From Bosea beijingensis (GTDB lineage Bacteria; Pseudomonadota; Alphaproteobacteria; Rhizobiales; Beijerinckiaceae), in assembly GCF_030758975.1 (NCBI RefSeq), contig NZ_CP132359.1, positions 5,047,236-5,111,235 of the forward strand: a DNA stretch of 64,000 nucleotides, in the 5' to 3' direction. Both the position numbers and the translations under genes were made by a program. Shown in pieces: positions 35,400-45,297 of the stretch (the stretch's first letter is position 1; each line of letters opens with the position of its first letter). The notes under the pieces are model-generated. The model was not told where the DNA came from, did not search any database, and saw nothing but the letters and a program-made list of their open reading frames with translations.

Positions 35400-36935
35400 A
35401 TGACCGACCCGACCAAGCGCGGCCCGTCGAGGCGCACCATCATGGGAGCGGCCGCGGCCGCACTGATGCCGCTGCCGCTGATCCCGACCGCTGCCTCCGC
35501 ACAGGGCAAGGCGCTCACGATCACGACGACGGGCATCCTGAACAACGTCAATCCCTACGCCCACTCGAGTATCCACCTCTACTATATCTGGAGCCAGATC
35601 TACGGGAGCCTCGGCCGGTACAACTACGCCGCCAAGGCCTATGAGGGCGTGCTGGCAGAGAGCTGGGAAACCGTCGAGCCGACACGCTGGCGGTTCAAGC
35701 TCAGAAGCGATCTCAAGCGCCACGACGGCGGTCCGGGCCCCACATCAACTGACGTCGTGCACTCCTGGCGGCGCATCCTGAGCGACCCAGCGAGCCAGCA
35801 GGCGTTCTTCCTCACCGAGGTCGACAAGTTCGAACGCGTCGACGATCAAACTTTCGACATCGTCACGAAGCGCCCGGTGGCGCAGCTGCTGTCGCTCCTG
35901 TTCGACCGCTTCGTGGTGACGAGTGCTGATCTTCACGAGAAGCACGGCGCAAATGCCGACAAAGCTGCCGCCTTCGGCTGGGGCCCCTATAAGCTCGACC
36001 GTTTCGACATCGATCGCAGCGTGATCGTCGCCCGCAATCCGTCATGGCCGGGTATGCCGGCCTCGGCACCGGAGACGGTGATCTATCGCCAGATTCTGGA
36101 AGCGGAGCAGCGCGTCACGGCCCTCCTCAACAATGAGGCGCAGATCGCGCGCCTCATCCCGCCGCAACTGGTCGATCGCCTGAAGTCGAACCCGGCCGTG
36201 AAAGAGGTCGAGACGGGCTCGCTGGAATGGATGTTCCTGGGCATGAACGTCAAGATCAAGCCCTTCGACGATCCGCGGGTGCGCCGGGCGGTGGCGCATG
36301 CGATCAATGCCGATCTGATCGTGAAACGGCTGCTCTTCGGGCTGGCGGATCCTATGCAGGGGGCCATAGGCAAGCATCAGGATTGCTTTGCTCCGAGCGC
36401 GGCCCGGCCCGAATATGATCCCAAGAAGGCCAAGGCGCTGCTCGCCGAGGCGGGCTTCCCCGATGGTTTCGACGTCGAGTTCGCGACCGCGAACGGGCGT
36501 TATGTCTCGGATCGGCAGGTCGGCGAAGCGTTGGCTCAGATGCTCCGGCAGGTGGGTATCAGGGCCAAGCTCAACACGCCCGATTACGCGAACTTTACCA
36601 ATGACATCCGTCAGGGAAAGTTGCCGCTCTACTATACCGGCCGGTCAGCGGCCAATGACCAGCTCGAAGCTCTGGCACAGTACTTCGAGACAGGCGGTTC
36701 GCGGCGAACAAACTATTCGGATCCCGAGGCGGACCGGCTGTTCCGTGAAGTTCGAGCGGCGTTCGACACCAAGGTCCAGTGCGATCTCCAGCGGTCCTTG
36801 AGCGATAAGCTTTCGCAGGATTCGCCAGTGGTCTTTCTCTGGACGCATCGTTTGGTGAACGGGGTTCGCTCGAACATCAACTGGCCGGCGGATGCCACCG
36901 GCGAGCCTTGGCTCACGGACATCACGGTATCCTGA
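35400..36935 (+). CDS. Peptide/nickel-type substrate-binding protein, Tat-like signal
   Basis: A 511-residue SBP_bac_5 protein, a tandem paralogue of the one before it. The leader TDPTKRGPSRRTIMGAAAAALMP has a twin-arginine-like motif and a cleavage site after ASA. I chose ATG 35400, with GAAGG about 10 bases upstream; ATG 35358, overlapping the previous stop, adds 14 unlikely residues. One importer core with two binding proteins suggests two related ligands. Confidence 0.9.
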   Translation: MTDPTKRGPSRRTIMGAAAAALMPLPLIPTAASAQGKALTITTTGILNNVNPYAHSSIHLYYIWSQIYGSLGRYNYAAKAYEGVLAESWETVEPTRWRFKLRSDLKRHDGGPGPTSTDVVHSWRRILSDPASQQAFFLTEVDKFERVDDQTFDIVTKRPVAQLLSLLFDRFVVTSADLHEKHGANADKAAAFGWGPYKLDRFDIDRSVIVARNPSWPGMPASAPETVIYRQILEAEQRVTALLNNEAQIARLIPPQLVDRLKSNPAVKEVETGSLEWMFLGMNVKIKPFDDPRVRRAVAHAINADLIVKRLLFGLADPMQGAIGKHQDCFAPSAARPEYDPKKAKALLAEAGFPDGFDVEFATANGRYVSDRQVGEALAQMLRQVGIRAKLNTPDYANFTNDIRQGKLPLYYTGRSAANDQLEALAQYFETGGSRRTNYSDPEADRLFREVRAAFDTKVQCDLQRSLSDKLSQDSPVVFLWTHRLVNGVRSNINWPADATGEPWLTDITVS

Positions 36936-37034
36936 GTTCTGCACCGGCCGGTCGAGCGATCGGGCCGGCGTGACGCTCCGCGAAGTCGGCGCTCGTGACA
37001 CCCGTGCGCCGCGAAACGGTATTGGATTGAGACG

Positions 37035-38447
37035 ATGACGGTACGCGAACAGGTCCTGCGCCGCGCACGCGGGTATATCGACGATGGCAGCTTCCTGCGG
37101 CAGCTTGCAGATCTGGTGGCGTATCAGACTGAGAGCCATCCTCCCGGCAGAAAGAAGGAACTGGAACGCTACTGCGCCGAGGGCTTGGGACCGATCGTCT
37201 CGAAACTCGGCTTCTCGGTCGAAATCCTGCCAAACCCGTTGGAGGAACACGGGCCCGTCCTCCTCGCGACGCGACATGAGGGCGATGGCCTGCCCACCAT
37301 CCTGATCTACGGCCATGGCGACGTCGTTCGGGCCATGCCGGAGCGTTGGCGTGCGGATCTCGATCCATGGAAGCTGAAGGTCGAGGGCGACCGTGTTTAT
37401 GGCCGCGGCGTCGTCGACAACAAGGGCCAGCACCTGCTGGCGATCGAGGCGCTGCGTGCAATCCTGGAAGAAAAAGGATCGCTCGGTTTCAACGCCAAGA
37501 TCTTCGTCGAAACAGGAGAGGAGGCTGGCTCGCCGGGTCTGAAGGCGTTCCTGGAGCGCCATCGCGAACGCTGCGCCGCCGATGTGTTCATCGCGCTCGA
37601 CGGTCCGCGTCAGAGCATGCAGGTTCCGGACATAACGCTCGGCACGCGGGGAGGGCTGGCGGTCGATCTGATCGTCGATCTACGCGAGGGATCGCATCAT
37701 TCCGGCCACTGGGGCGGGCTGCTCAAGGACCCCGCCGTGATCCTGGCGCATGCGATCTCGACGATTATCTCGCGCGATGGCCGGATCCTGGTTCCAGGAT
37801 GGACGCCGAAGTCGGTGCCGGAATCGGTCACACGGGCCAGCCGCGCCGTCGTGATCGAAGATGCGCCCGGCGCTCTGAAGCCTGACGAGGGCTGGGGAGA
37901 GCCTGGTCTCTCTCGCACCGAAAAGATCTATGCCTGGAGCAGCGCCATCGTGCTGGCCTCCGTCAGTGGTCAGCCGGAGGCGCCGGTGCCGGCGGTTTCA
38001 GGGTTTGCCAAGGCGCGCATTCAGCTCAGGCACACGGTCGATGTCGACGCTGCCGAAGTCGCGCCGGCGTTGAAGCGACATCTGGCGGAGCAGGGCTTCA
38101 CCGAGGTCGAGGTGCGGCCGGTAGTGGAGCGGGACATGTTTCCGCCCTCGCGTACGGATCCCGATGATCGTTGGGTTCGCCGTGTGGCGGAATCGATGGA
38201 GACGACCGTCGGGCGCCCGCCGAACCTCATCCCCAACATCGGGGCTTCGGGACCGTCGGAGTTCTTCAAGCAGACGCTCGGCGTGCCGATTCTCTGGATC
38301 CCGCAGTCCTATGGAGGCTGTGGTCAGCATGGCCCGGATGAACACGGGTTGCTCTCGCTGTTCCATGACGGGCTAGGGATCATGGCTGGTGTCTTCTGGG
38401 ACATCGGAGCTGAAACGACAGCGAAGTCCGCTGGCAACTCCGGCTGA
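37035..38447 (+). CDS. M20-family metallopeptidase/amidohydrolase
   Basis: A 470-residue M20/ArgE-DapE enzyme with a two-zinc site: His in YGHGDVV, bridging Asp in GRGVVDNKGQ, Glu-Glu in ETGEEAGS, Asp in IALDGPR and a late His in GQHGPDEH. A dimerisation domain is inserted from about 205 to 330. It cleaves peptide or N-acyl amide bonds in the cytoplasm. It follows the second binding-protein gene by 99 bases in the same direction and likely works with the importer and amidase. Confidence 0.92.
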   Translation: MTVREQVLRRARGYIDDGSFLRQLADLVAYQTESHPPGRKKELERYCAEGLGPIVSKLGFSVEILPNPLEEHGPVLLATRHEGDGLPTILIYGHGDVVRAMPERWRADLDPWKLKVEGDRVYGRGVVDNKGQHLLAIEALRAILEEKGSLGFNAKIFVETGEEAGSPGLKAFLERHRERCAADVFIALDGPRQSMQVPDITLGTRGGLAVDLIVDLREGSHHSGHWGGLLKDPAVILAHAISTIISRDGRILVPGWTPKSVPESVTRASRAVVIEDAPGALKPDEGWGEPGLSRTEKIYAWSSAIVLASVSGQPEAPVPAVSGFAKARIQLRHTVDVDAAEVAPALKRHLAEQGFTEVEVRPVVERDMFPPSRTDPDDRWVRRVAESMETTVGRPPNLIPNIGASGPSEFFKQTLGVPILWIPQSYGGCGQHGPDEHGLLSLFHDGLGIMAGVFWDIGAETTAKSAGNSG

Positions 38448-38538
38448 TTGCCGCGAAACCGTAATCTGTCTACGAGGGGCGGCGTGACTGCTAGGGGGCG
38501 GTACCACGCCGATCCACTTGAAACCAGATATTGTCGCC

Positions 38539-39255
38539 ATGAATGACGTGCCTTCACTGCGCGTAGTCCAGGATAAGGTCAGCTTGCGAGAACGCACCAC
38601 GGCCGTGCTTCGCAACGCCATCCTTACGATGCGCTTCAAGCCTGGTGAACGCCTCGTCGAGCGGCAGCTTTGCCTTGAGACCGGCGTCAGCCGGACCTGC
38701 ATTCGGGAGTCGATGCGTCACCTCGAGGCAGAGGGCCTGGTCCGCCGCGAGCACAATAAAGGCGTCGTCGTTTCAAGCATAACCGCGACTGAGGCGTCCG
38801 AGATTTACGAGGTCCGGCGGATTCTCGAAGCGAAGATGCTGGAAAAAATGATCCGGCGGCTCGACACCGACATTGTGGGGCGGCTTGAGGCTTCGCTCCT
38901 GCGTGCCGAAGAGTGCATTGGGCGCCCATTCGAGTATGTGAGTGCGATTGGCGATCTCATCGAGGTGCTTTGGAGCGGCTATAACAACGACACCGCTCGC
39001 AACCTGCTGCGATCCATTTTCGATCGCATATCCTACATCCGGGTTATCCTCAGCGTCTCCACTGGTGTTGACGAGAAGCGCACGACCGTCGCCATCCTCC
39101 ATGGAGTTCTCGATGCTATCAAACAACGCGACGTCATTGCCGCTCAGGAGCGTTACGACCACTATCTCACGCGTGCACACGACACCGTAGTTAAGATCAT
39201 CACATCGAACTCCGCCTCAAATGACCGCCTTGTGACCCAGGTGGCGATCGGTTGA
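38539..39255 (+). CDS. GntR-family regulator with FCD domain
   Basis: A 238-residue regulator. The winged helix (residues 17-75) contains GERLVERQLCLETGVSRTCIRESMRHLEAEGLV, and an FCD ligand domain follows. ATG 38539 is preferred to an in-frame TTG at 38518. Last gene of the amidase-importer block, so the probable local regulator; a GTATAC-core palindrome before the amidase is a candidate site. Confidence 0.9.
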   Translation: MNDVPSLRVVQDKVSLRERTTAVLRNAILTMRFKPGERLVERQLCLETGVSRTCIRESMRHLEAEGLVRREHNKGVVVSSITATEASEIYEVRRILEAKMLEKMIRRLDTDIVGRLEASLLRAEECIGRPFEYVSAIGDLIEVLWSGYNNDTARNLLRSIFDRISYIRVILSVSTGVDEKRTTVAILHGVLDAIKQRDVIAAQERYDHYLTRAHDTVVKIITSNSASNDRLVTQVAIG

Positions 39256-39425
39256 ACTGCGGCGATTGTGACTTTCACCCGCGATCCTGTGTTGTCGGCC
39301 CGGCCCGAAATCTTTGGATGCAGCCGACGTTCCGGAACTGTCGATCGGACCCATGCGGCCGGCAGATGCGAAAGAGCGCTTTAGGAGCGGAGCGTGAGCC
39401 GGTCCGGCGGCGAGGGAAACAGAAT

Positions 39426-39441
39426 ATTTAGTTTTCTAAGT
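39426..39441. promoter_or_regulatory. MarR/SlyA-type operator palindrome (site 3)
   Basis: ATTTAG-TTTT-CTAAGT, the same TTAG-N4-CTAA core and right arm as sites 1 and 2, located 33 bases before the chemoreceptor ATG in an AT-rich promoter stretch. Confidence 0.7.
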
Positions 39442-39473
39442 AAGTATCTCACCTCATATGGGGTGGGACTGAC

Positions 39474-41753
39474 ATGCAGAAAATTCGGCTCGGCAATCTT
39501 CTTCATTGCCTGACACTCGTTCCGCTTGTGGCCTTGATATGCTTTGGCGCAATCCTGGCGGTGAGCAGTTTCGAAACGTATCGGGAAGTGCAGCAGGCGC
39601 GTCGCCTCCAGGTGCTGGTTGATGCGACCACGGCTTTTTCTGCGACCGCCATTCCCAATGAGGGCCGCGCTGCCTACCCGTATCTGGCGTCGGGGGAAGC
39701 GGACGCCCGCGCCAAGATGCAGGCGCAGTGGCCACTGACGGATGCCGCATTTGCGCGGATCGATGACGCGTCGAAAGGCGTCAGGATCGCCAATGCCGAA
39801 ACGGCTGCTTTGCTGCAGTCGATATTGGACCAGCGCGCAATCCTCGCCGACGTGCGCGAGCGCGCGCTTCGCCGGGAGACCGACCGCTCGAAGATGGGAG
39901 CGTTTCTCCAGAACAGCAGCAATCTGGGCAACGAGCTCGTCGGCCGCCTCGCCGGCGCCGTCGACAATAGCGACATTGCCCGTTCGATTTTGGCGTTGCA
40001 CGCTGCTCTTGAAATCAGCACGGGAAGCCTGAACGAAGGTGGCCGCGGCGAAATTGCGTTTCAGACCGGCAAGCTGAGCCAGCCGCTGTTTCGCGTGATG
40101 CACCGTGGCGTGGAGCTTCAACAGATCTTCGGACGCCAGTTCGAGACCTTTGCGCCGACGGTGCATATTGCCCAGTACAAGAGCTTCCTCGCATCGGACG
40201 ACGTCCAGCTGATCAATAGGGTTCGTCCCGTCCTCCTCGATGCAGCTTTTGACAAGCTGGATCCGAAGGACGCCGCGGGGTGGACCAAGGCTGACCAAGC
40301 GAGGCGGGCATTCTGGCTCAAGGAGATCGAAGCCATGCGCGGCAGCCTTGCGGCGCAAACCACCGAGCTTCTCGATTCCGCCTATCGCAGCTTCCTCGTC
40401 TACACCGCGACATCCGTCGCCATCATACTTCTGGCGGTTGGTTTGGCAGCCTATGTCAGCCGAGTCATCAGATCGCTCTTCGGCCAGCTGGCATCGTCGA
40501 TGACCCATATTGCAGAGGGAACGCTGGAGACAGTGGTCCCATTCGCTGGACGCGCGGACGAAATCGGGCGGATGGCTGCAGCGTTGGATGTGTTCCGTAG
40601 CAATGCGCTGAAGGTCCGGGAGCGGGAGGTCGAGGAGCGGGCAGAGCTCCGCGCCAGAGCCGAACGGGCGCAAGTCATGTCCGCCGTCGTGGAGTCCGTC
40701 AGTGGCGTCGTTCAACGCGCTGCGGATGGTGACTTCTCAGGCCGCGTCCAGATCAAGGCGGACGATCCGGCGCTGACGGCACTGATCGATGGCATAAACC
40801 AGATCAACATCGTGGTGGACGAAGCCACAGGCGAGTTCGAGAGAGTGCTCACGGCAATCGCGGAAGGCGACCTGACGCTCGATGTCCGACGTGATTATGG
40901 CGGGCGCCTTGATCAGCTCAAATCGGCCATCAATGCGACGGCCAATACGTTGGGGACAGCGGTCGGGACGATCCAGCAGACCGCGCACGAAGTGCAGACG
41001 TCCTCGACAGAGATCAAAACCGGCGCGGACGACCTGGCCCGGCGGACCGAACAGCAGGCGGTATCCCTCGAAGAGACAGCCGCGACAACCGAGCAACTGG
41101 CAGCTTCGGTAAAATCGACAGCGCGTTCGTCCAAATCGGTGGTGACGGATGCGCAGGCGGCTCGGTCGGTGGCGTCTGAGGGAGGCATGGTCATCACTCA
41201 GGCCGTATCCGCCATGTCGCAGATCGAGGCGACAGCCATTCGTGTAGCCGCGATCACCAATGTCATCGAAGAGATCGCCTTCCAGACGAACCTACTGGCG
41301 CTCAATGCCGCGGTTGAAGCGGCCCGGGCCGGCGACGCAGGCCGCGGTTTCGCGGTCGTTGCCGCGGAGGTGCGGACGCTGGCTCAAAGGGCCGCCGACG
41401 CTGCGAAGGATATTGGCACGCTGATCGCCTCTTCCACGGTCGAGGTTGAGCAGGGGGTCAAGCTCGTTCGTGAGGCCGGGGATACGCTCACAAGGATCGT
41501 CGAGGCGTCGAGCCGTGTGGTCGAGACCATCTCGCAAATTGCGGTCGCCTGTGACGAACAGGCGAGCGGCATCGACGAAGTGAGTCAGGTCGTGGCGCAT
41601 ATGGATGAGATGACGCAGCAGAATGCTGCGCTTTCGGAGCAGAGCTCGGCGTCCGCTCTCGCTCTCGCGGGGCAGATCGAACGGTTGAATGATCTGGTTA
41701 CGCGGTTCCGGACCTCGTCGGCGGAACGCGTTAAGATCTGGCGAGCTGCCTAG
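39474..41753 (+). CDS. Methyl-accepting chemotaxis protein
   Basis: A 759-residue transmembrane chemoreceptor: TM1 about 12-32, a periplasmic sensor of roughly 275 residues, TM2 about 309-331 ([20 protein letters not shown]), tandem HAMP-like helices to about 480, then the cytoplasmic signalling domain. The hairpin tip, [36 protein letters not shown] sequence, lies around 600-635. No C-terminal methylase-docking pentapeptide is seen. ATG 39474. The sensor is helical-looking and of unknown ligand. The operator it shares with aromatic-catabolic genes suggests an aromatic acid or a metabolite of it as attractant. Confidence 0.93.
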   Translation: MQKIRLGNLLHCLTLVPLVALICFGAILAVSSFETYREVQQARRLQVLVDATTAFSATAIPNEGRAAYPYLASGEADARAKMQAQWPLTDAAFARIDDASKGVRIANAETAALLQSILDQRAILADVRERALRRETDRSKMGAFLQNSSNLGNELVGRLAGAVDNSDIARSILALHAALEISTGSLNEGGRGEIAFQTGKLSQPLFRVMHRGVELQQIFGRQFETFAPTVHIAQYKSFLASDDVQLINRVRPVLLDAAFDKLDPKDAAGWTKADQARRAFWLKEIEAMRGSLAAQTTELLDSAYRSFLVYTATSVAIILLAVGLAAYVSRVIRSLFGQLASSMTHIAEGTLETVVPFAGRADEIGRMAAALDVFRSNALKVREREVEERAELRARAERAQVMSAVVESVSGVVQRAADGDFSGRVQIKADDPALTALIDGINQINIVVDEATGEFERVLTAIAEGDLTLDVRRDYGGRLDQLKSAINATANTLGTAVGTIQQTAHEVQTSSTEIKTGADDLARRTEQQAVSLEETAATTEQLAASVKSTARSSKSVVTDAQAARSVASEGGMVITQAVSAMSQIEATAIRVAAITNVIEEIAFQTNLLALNAAVEAARAGDAGRGFAVVAAEVRTLAQRAADAAKDIGTLIASSTVEVEQGVKLVREAGDTLTRIVEASSRVVETISQIAVACDEQASGIDEVSQVVAHMDEMTQQNAALSEQSSASALALAGQIERLNDLVTRFRTSSAERVKIWRAA

Positions 41754-42109
41754 GCACTGGCATCGCGTTCCGAGCGGTCGGACCGCAGGCTTTCGGCGCC
41801 TTCTCTACGCCGAGGGATCTGTCCGGCTCCGTGATCGCGTCGCCCATTCAGTGTCTGCAGGCGATGACGGTGCCGTCCATCAGACAACCATGCCGGTTGG
41901 AGGCGGCGGGGGTATTTGCCCTCCGAAGGCATCTTGCGCGTCGTGCTTGCTGCGGTGTGCAAGGGCCGGCTGCCTTGTTCGGTGAGATGCCGAGATCGCT
42001 GCCGGACGATCGGATTGATCAGGCTGTCCTCGGCTCAGGCGAGAACTTTTCCGAGGCCGACCCTCGCGAGTGGGGCCGGGCGCGTGGGATCGGCGTGCTG
42101 GAACGGAAC
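41754..42109. other. Gap between convergent genes
   Basis: 356 bases between the chemoreceptor stop and the LysR stop. I see no supported gene, no clear terminator and no repeat. Confidence 0.4.
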
Positions 42110-43045
42110 TCAGCGTGAGGCCTGAACAAGGCCGAACCCAGGGATTGTTTCCGCAATCTCTTCGATCAGGCCGCGCAGTTCTCCGCAGAACTCGCGCGAC
42201 GCGGCTGTGGGTTGAGCGCCGGCCGCCAGAACGAGCCTGCCGACAATGCGTTCGTCGGGGAGCAGCGGGACAAAGTCGAGGCCCTGGCTGGTCGGGCCGT
42301 AAAGAATGCTCAGCTTGTCCAGCAGGGCAATGCCGGCTCGCGCCTCGACGAGGGCGCAGGCGACGCTTGACTGGGTCACCTCGGCCGCCGGTCGCAACAG
42401 GCGATCCTGCTCTGCAAACAGCCGGTGCGCGAGCGCGCCCAAGGGCAGGTCCCGGTTGAGACAGATCAGGCGTTCGCGCGCGACGTCAGCGACCGAAACG
42501 CTGCCGGCTCCGGCAAGGCGATGGTCCTTTGACACGACGCATCCAAACTGCGATGTGCACAGATCCTCGATGACGATGCCGGACACGGCGGCCGTTTCGA
42601 TCAAAAGGCCGATGTCACTCCGGAAACTGGCAACACGCTGCGCCACGTCGCGGGCGGTCAAGGTCTCGATGACGATCTCGACGCCAGGCTTCCTGCTCTG
42701 CAGCCTGGCGACGGCGCGTGGCAGGATCGAGTTCGCGAACGCTGCGATCGAGGCGATCCGCAGTGCGCCGGTGCGACCCGCCTTGATGTCGCTCGCCCGC
42801 CTGCTGACGGCGTCGACCGCGGAGACCGCCTGCATGATCTCGCCGTAAAGCATCTCGGCTTCGCGCGTCGGGAAGATGCGCTGCTTCTCGCGGTGGAAGA
42901 GCACGATCCCGAGCCGCTGCTCGATTTGCTGCAGGGTTCGGCTGACTGCCGGCTGCGAAACATTCAGGGTCGAGGCGGCCGCCGTGACCGTGCCCTTCTC
43001 GATGACTGCTCTGAGGACAAGCAGTTCGCGCGTGTCGATCATCAT
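42110..43045 (-). CDS. LysR-type regulator
   Basis: A 311-residue LysR protein: winged helix in the first 60 residues (TVTAAASTLNVSQPAVSRTLQQIE) and a substrate-binding domain after about 90. ATG 43045; ATG 43042 follows directly. Divergent from the enolase-superfamily gene at 43140 with only 94 bases between, so it probably regulates that gene and the receptor after it. Confidence 0.9.
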   Translation of the reverse strand: MMIDTRELLVLRAVIEKGTVTAAASTLNVSQPAVSRTLQQIEQRLGIVLFHREKQRIFPTREAEMLYGEIMQAVSAVDAVSRRASDIKAGRTGALRIASIAAFANSILPRAVARLQSRKPGVEIVIETLTARDVAQRVASFRSDIGLLIETAAVSGIVIEDLCTSQFGCVVSKDHRLAGAGSVSVADVARERLICLNRDLPLGALAHRLFAEQDRLLRPAAEVTQSSVACALVEARAGIALLDKLSILYGPTSQGLDFVPLLPDERIVGRLVLAAGAQPTAASREFCGELRGLIEEIAETIPGFGLVQASR

Positions 43046-43139
43046 GACTGATCCGCATGAAGTCAGGCCATCTTTGTATTGGAGCGCATGAGCTAACCCG
43101 GTCAAGCTCGGCCATGGCCTCAGCTTCTACGGAAACCCC

Positions 43140-44282
43140 ATGAAGGTTATCGAGATCCGCGGACACCATGTCGGGTTCGAGCCCTCGCCGCCGATAGGCA
43201 ATGCCAGGACAATGATCCGGCGGCGCGAGTTTCTACTGCTCGAGCTGATCACCGACACCGGCGAAAGGGGTTGGGGAGAGGTCTTCTCCTCGCCGGACGC
43301 CGCGGCAGCCTTCCTCCGTGCCCGGCTGGCGCCGCTCGTTCTGGGGCAGTCACCGTCGCGCTTCCGCGCGATCTGGGAGCGGATGATCGGCACCCTGGGT
43401 TATGACAGGCGCGGACCCGGCATGATGGCGATCTCCGCGGTCGACATGGCGCTGTGCGACTTGGCGGCCAGGGAGCGGAACATCAGCGTGTCGGCCCTGT
43501 TCGGCGGACCGCTGCGCGACCGGGTCTTCGCCTATGGAAGCGGGCCGTTCATCACCGAGGCGCCAGACCCTTACGCGCATTATGCGCAGGAGGTCGATCG
43601 CTGCCTCGCGCTGGGATACCGCGCCATGAAGCCCAGGGCCGGTGTCTCTCCCGGCGCCGACGGCAGGATGGCAGCGGCCATGCGAAAGCAGGTGGGGCCG
43701 GATATCGGGCTGATGGTCGACATCAACCAGGCATACACGGCACCGGCAGCGATCGCTTCCGCACGCGAGATGGCAGAAGCGCGTCTTCTCTGGATCGAGG
43801 AGCCCGTCGAGCCCGAGGATATCCCCGGCTATGCGGCTGTCGCGAGATCAGCGTCGATCGCAGTCGCGGGTGGTGAGGCATTGGCCAGCGCCGCCGCGTT
43901 TCGCGACTTTCTCGTCGCTGACACCATGTCGATCCTCCAGCCGGATCTCACAGTCTGCGGCGGGTATACGGGCTTCCTGAGGATCGCGGCGCTCGCCGCT
44001 GCCTTCGACCTGCCTGTTATGCCCCATGTGTTCGGAACCATCGTCAACCACCAGGCGGCCTTGCAGGTGGCGGCGCTCCTGCCGTCCAAGCGTGGGGGCG
44101 GGCCAGCTTCCTATCCGTATGTGGAGGTCGATGTGTCCAACAACCCCCTGCTGCATCTGCAGGGGGAGGTCAGGCCGAATGCCGACGGCACGCTCAGCGT
44201 GCCTGATGCACCGGGCACCGGCCTCGCCTTCAAGGAAGAGCAACTGGAGCCGTGGCGGCGAGAGGTCTGGCGCTGCAACTGA
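43140..44282 (+). CDS. Mandelate racemase/muconate-lactonizing enzyme superfamily protein
   Basis: A 380-residue enolase-superfamily enzyme with an N-terminal capping domain and a C-terminal barrel. Metal ligands are Asp in VDINQ, Glu in WIEEPVEP and Glu in VAGGEA. A mandelate-racemase-type His is in VMPHVFGT. The Lys-x-Lys catalytic motif reads KPR, so the second Lys is replaced by Arg. Members are racemases or sugar-acid dehydratases; the substrate is unknown. It is followed 37 bases on by a TctC-type receptor, which points to a carboxylic acid. Confidence 0.87.
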   Translation: MKVIEIRGHHVGFEPSPPIGNARTMIRRREFLLLELITDTGERGWGEVFSSPDAAAAFLRARLAPLVLGQSPSRFRAIWERMIGTLGYDRRGPGMMAISAVDMALCDLAARERNISVSALFGGPLRDRVFAYGSGPFITEAPDPYAHYAQEVDRCLALGYRAMKPRAGVSPGADGRMAAAMRKQVGPDIGLMVDINQAYTAPAAIASAREMAEARLLWIEEPVEPEDIPGYAAVARSASIAVAGGEALASAAAFRDFLVADTMSILQPDLTVCGGYTGFLRIAALAAAFDLPVMPHVFGTIVNHQAALQVAALLPSKRGGGPASYPYVEVDVSNNPLLHLQGEVRPNADGTLSVPDAPGTGLAFKEEQLEPWRREVWRCN

Positions 44283-44319
44283 GCCGTTCAACAACGACAA
44301 AGAAAAAGGGGAGGGTCAA

Positions 44320-45297
44320 ATGACCGTTTCAAGACGTGAATTTACGACGGGCCTCGCGGCAGCCCTCGCGTTGCCGACCGAAAGGGTGCTCGCTGCGGAC
44401 TGGCCGACGCGATCGATCACCTTCGTAGTGCCCTTTCCGGCCGGAGGGAGCACGGACGTCGTCGCGAGGCTCTTTGCGGAGCGCTACGCCGAAACCCTGA
44501 AGCAGGGAGTCGTCGTTGAAAACCGGCCTGGCGCCAACGGCAACATCGCGGCCGCCGCGATCGCGAAGGCGCCGAATGACGGCTATACGATCCTCGTTTC
44601 GGGGAACGGCCAGAACGCCATGAACCATTCGCTCTATGCGCGAATGCCGTACGATTCCACCAAGGATTTTGCCCACATCGCCCTGCTGGCTTCCACGCCC
44701 AACGCGATCATCGTGCCGAGCAATTCCGACATCAAGACGCTCGCTGACCTGTTGCGCCGCGCGAAGGAAGCCGGGGAGGGGCTCTCATTCGCCAGCCCGG
44801 GTGTCGGCTCCTCGGGGCACCTGTCGCTCGCGATGCTCGAAGGAGCCGCCAATGTGAAGGTGCGTCACGTCCCCTATCGAGGGGCTGCGCCGCTCGTCAC
44901 CGACGTTCTCGGCGCGCACGTCCCGGTCGGGATCGTCAACGTCGATATTCCGTTCGGCCATGTGAAGGACGGCAAGTTGCGTGTCCTGGCGGTGACGAGC
45001 GCGAAACGAAGCGCGCTCTATCCGGACGCGCCGACGATTGCTGAAAGCGGTTTTCCGGGCTTTGAAGCGCAAGGATGGTTCGGGCTGTCCGCTCCTGCCG
45101 GAACTCCGGAACCGATCATCACGAAGCTCAACGCTCTCGCCAATGAATTTCTGCGAGAAGACAAAATGAAGAAGCGTTTCGAGGCTGGCGGTTATCTGGC
45201 CGGCGGCGGCAGTCCGCAGGACTACGCGGCCTTCATCGATGCCGAAATCAAGAAATGGGCTGGGGTCGTCAAGGCCAGCGGTATTTCGCTGGAATAG
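44320..45297 (+). CDS. TctC/Bug-family tripartite tricarboxylate receptor
   Basis: A 325-residue periplasmic binding protein of the Bug family. The leader MTVSRREFTTGLAAALALP is twin-arginine-like, with cleavage after LAA near 25. Family motifs: WPTRSITFVVPFPAGGSTDVVARL, ENRPGANGNIAA and PYRGAAPLVTDVLGAHV. ATG 44320 has GGGGAGGGT upstream. No TctA/TctB membrane genes are nearby, so it is an orphan receptor, as is common for Bug proteins. It binds a carboxylate, perhaps the substrate of the enolase-superfamily enzyme. Confidence 0.9.
   Translation: MTVSRREFTTGLAAALALPTERVLAADWPTRSITFVVPFPAGGSTDVVARLFAERYAETLKQGVVVENRPGANGNIAAAAIAKAPNDGYTILVSGNGQNAMNHSLYARMPYDSTKDFAHIALLASTPNAIIVPSNSDIKTLADLLRRAKEAGEGLSFASPGVGSSGHLSLAMLEGAANVKVRHVPYRGAAPLVTDVLGAHVPVGIVNVDIPFGHVKDGKLRVLAVTSAKRSALYPDAPTIAESGFPGFEAQGWFGLSAPAGTPEPIITKLNALANEFLREDKMKKRFEAGGYLAGGGSPQDYAAFIDAEIKKWAGVVKASGISLE

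Noticed and set aside
39381..40715. 444-codon open frame antisense to the chemoreceptor gene
   Set aside because: It lies wholly opposite clear chemoreceptor coding sequence and its product has shadow composition; the sense frame has TM, HAMP and signalling motifs.
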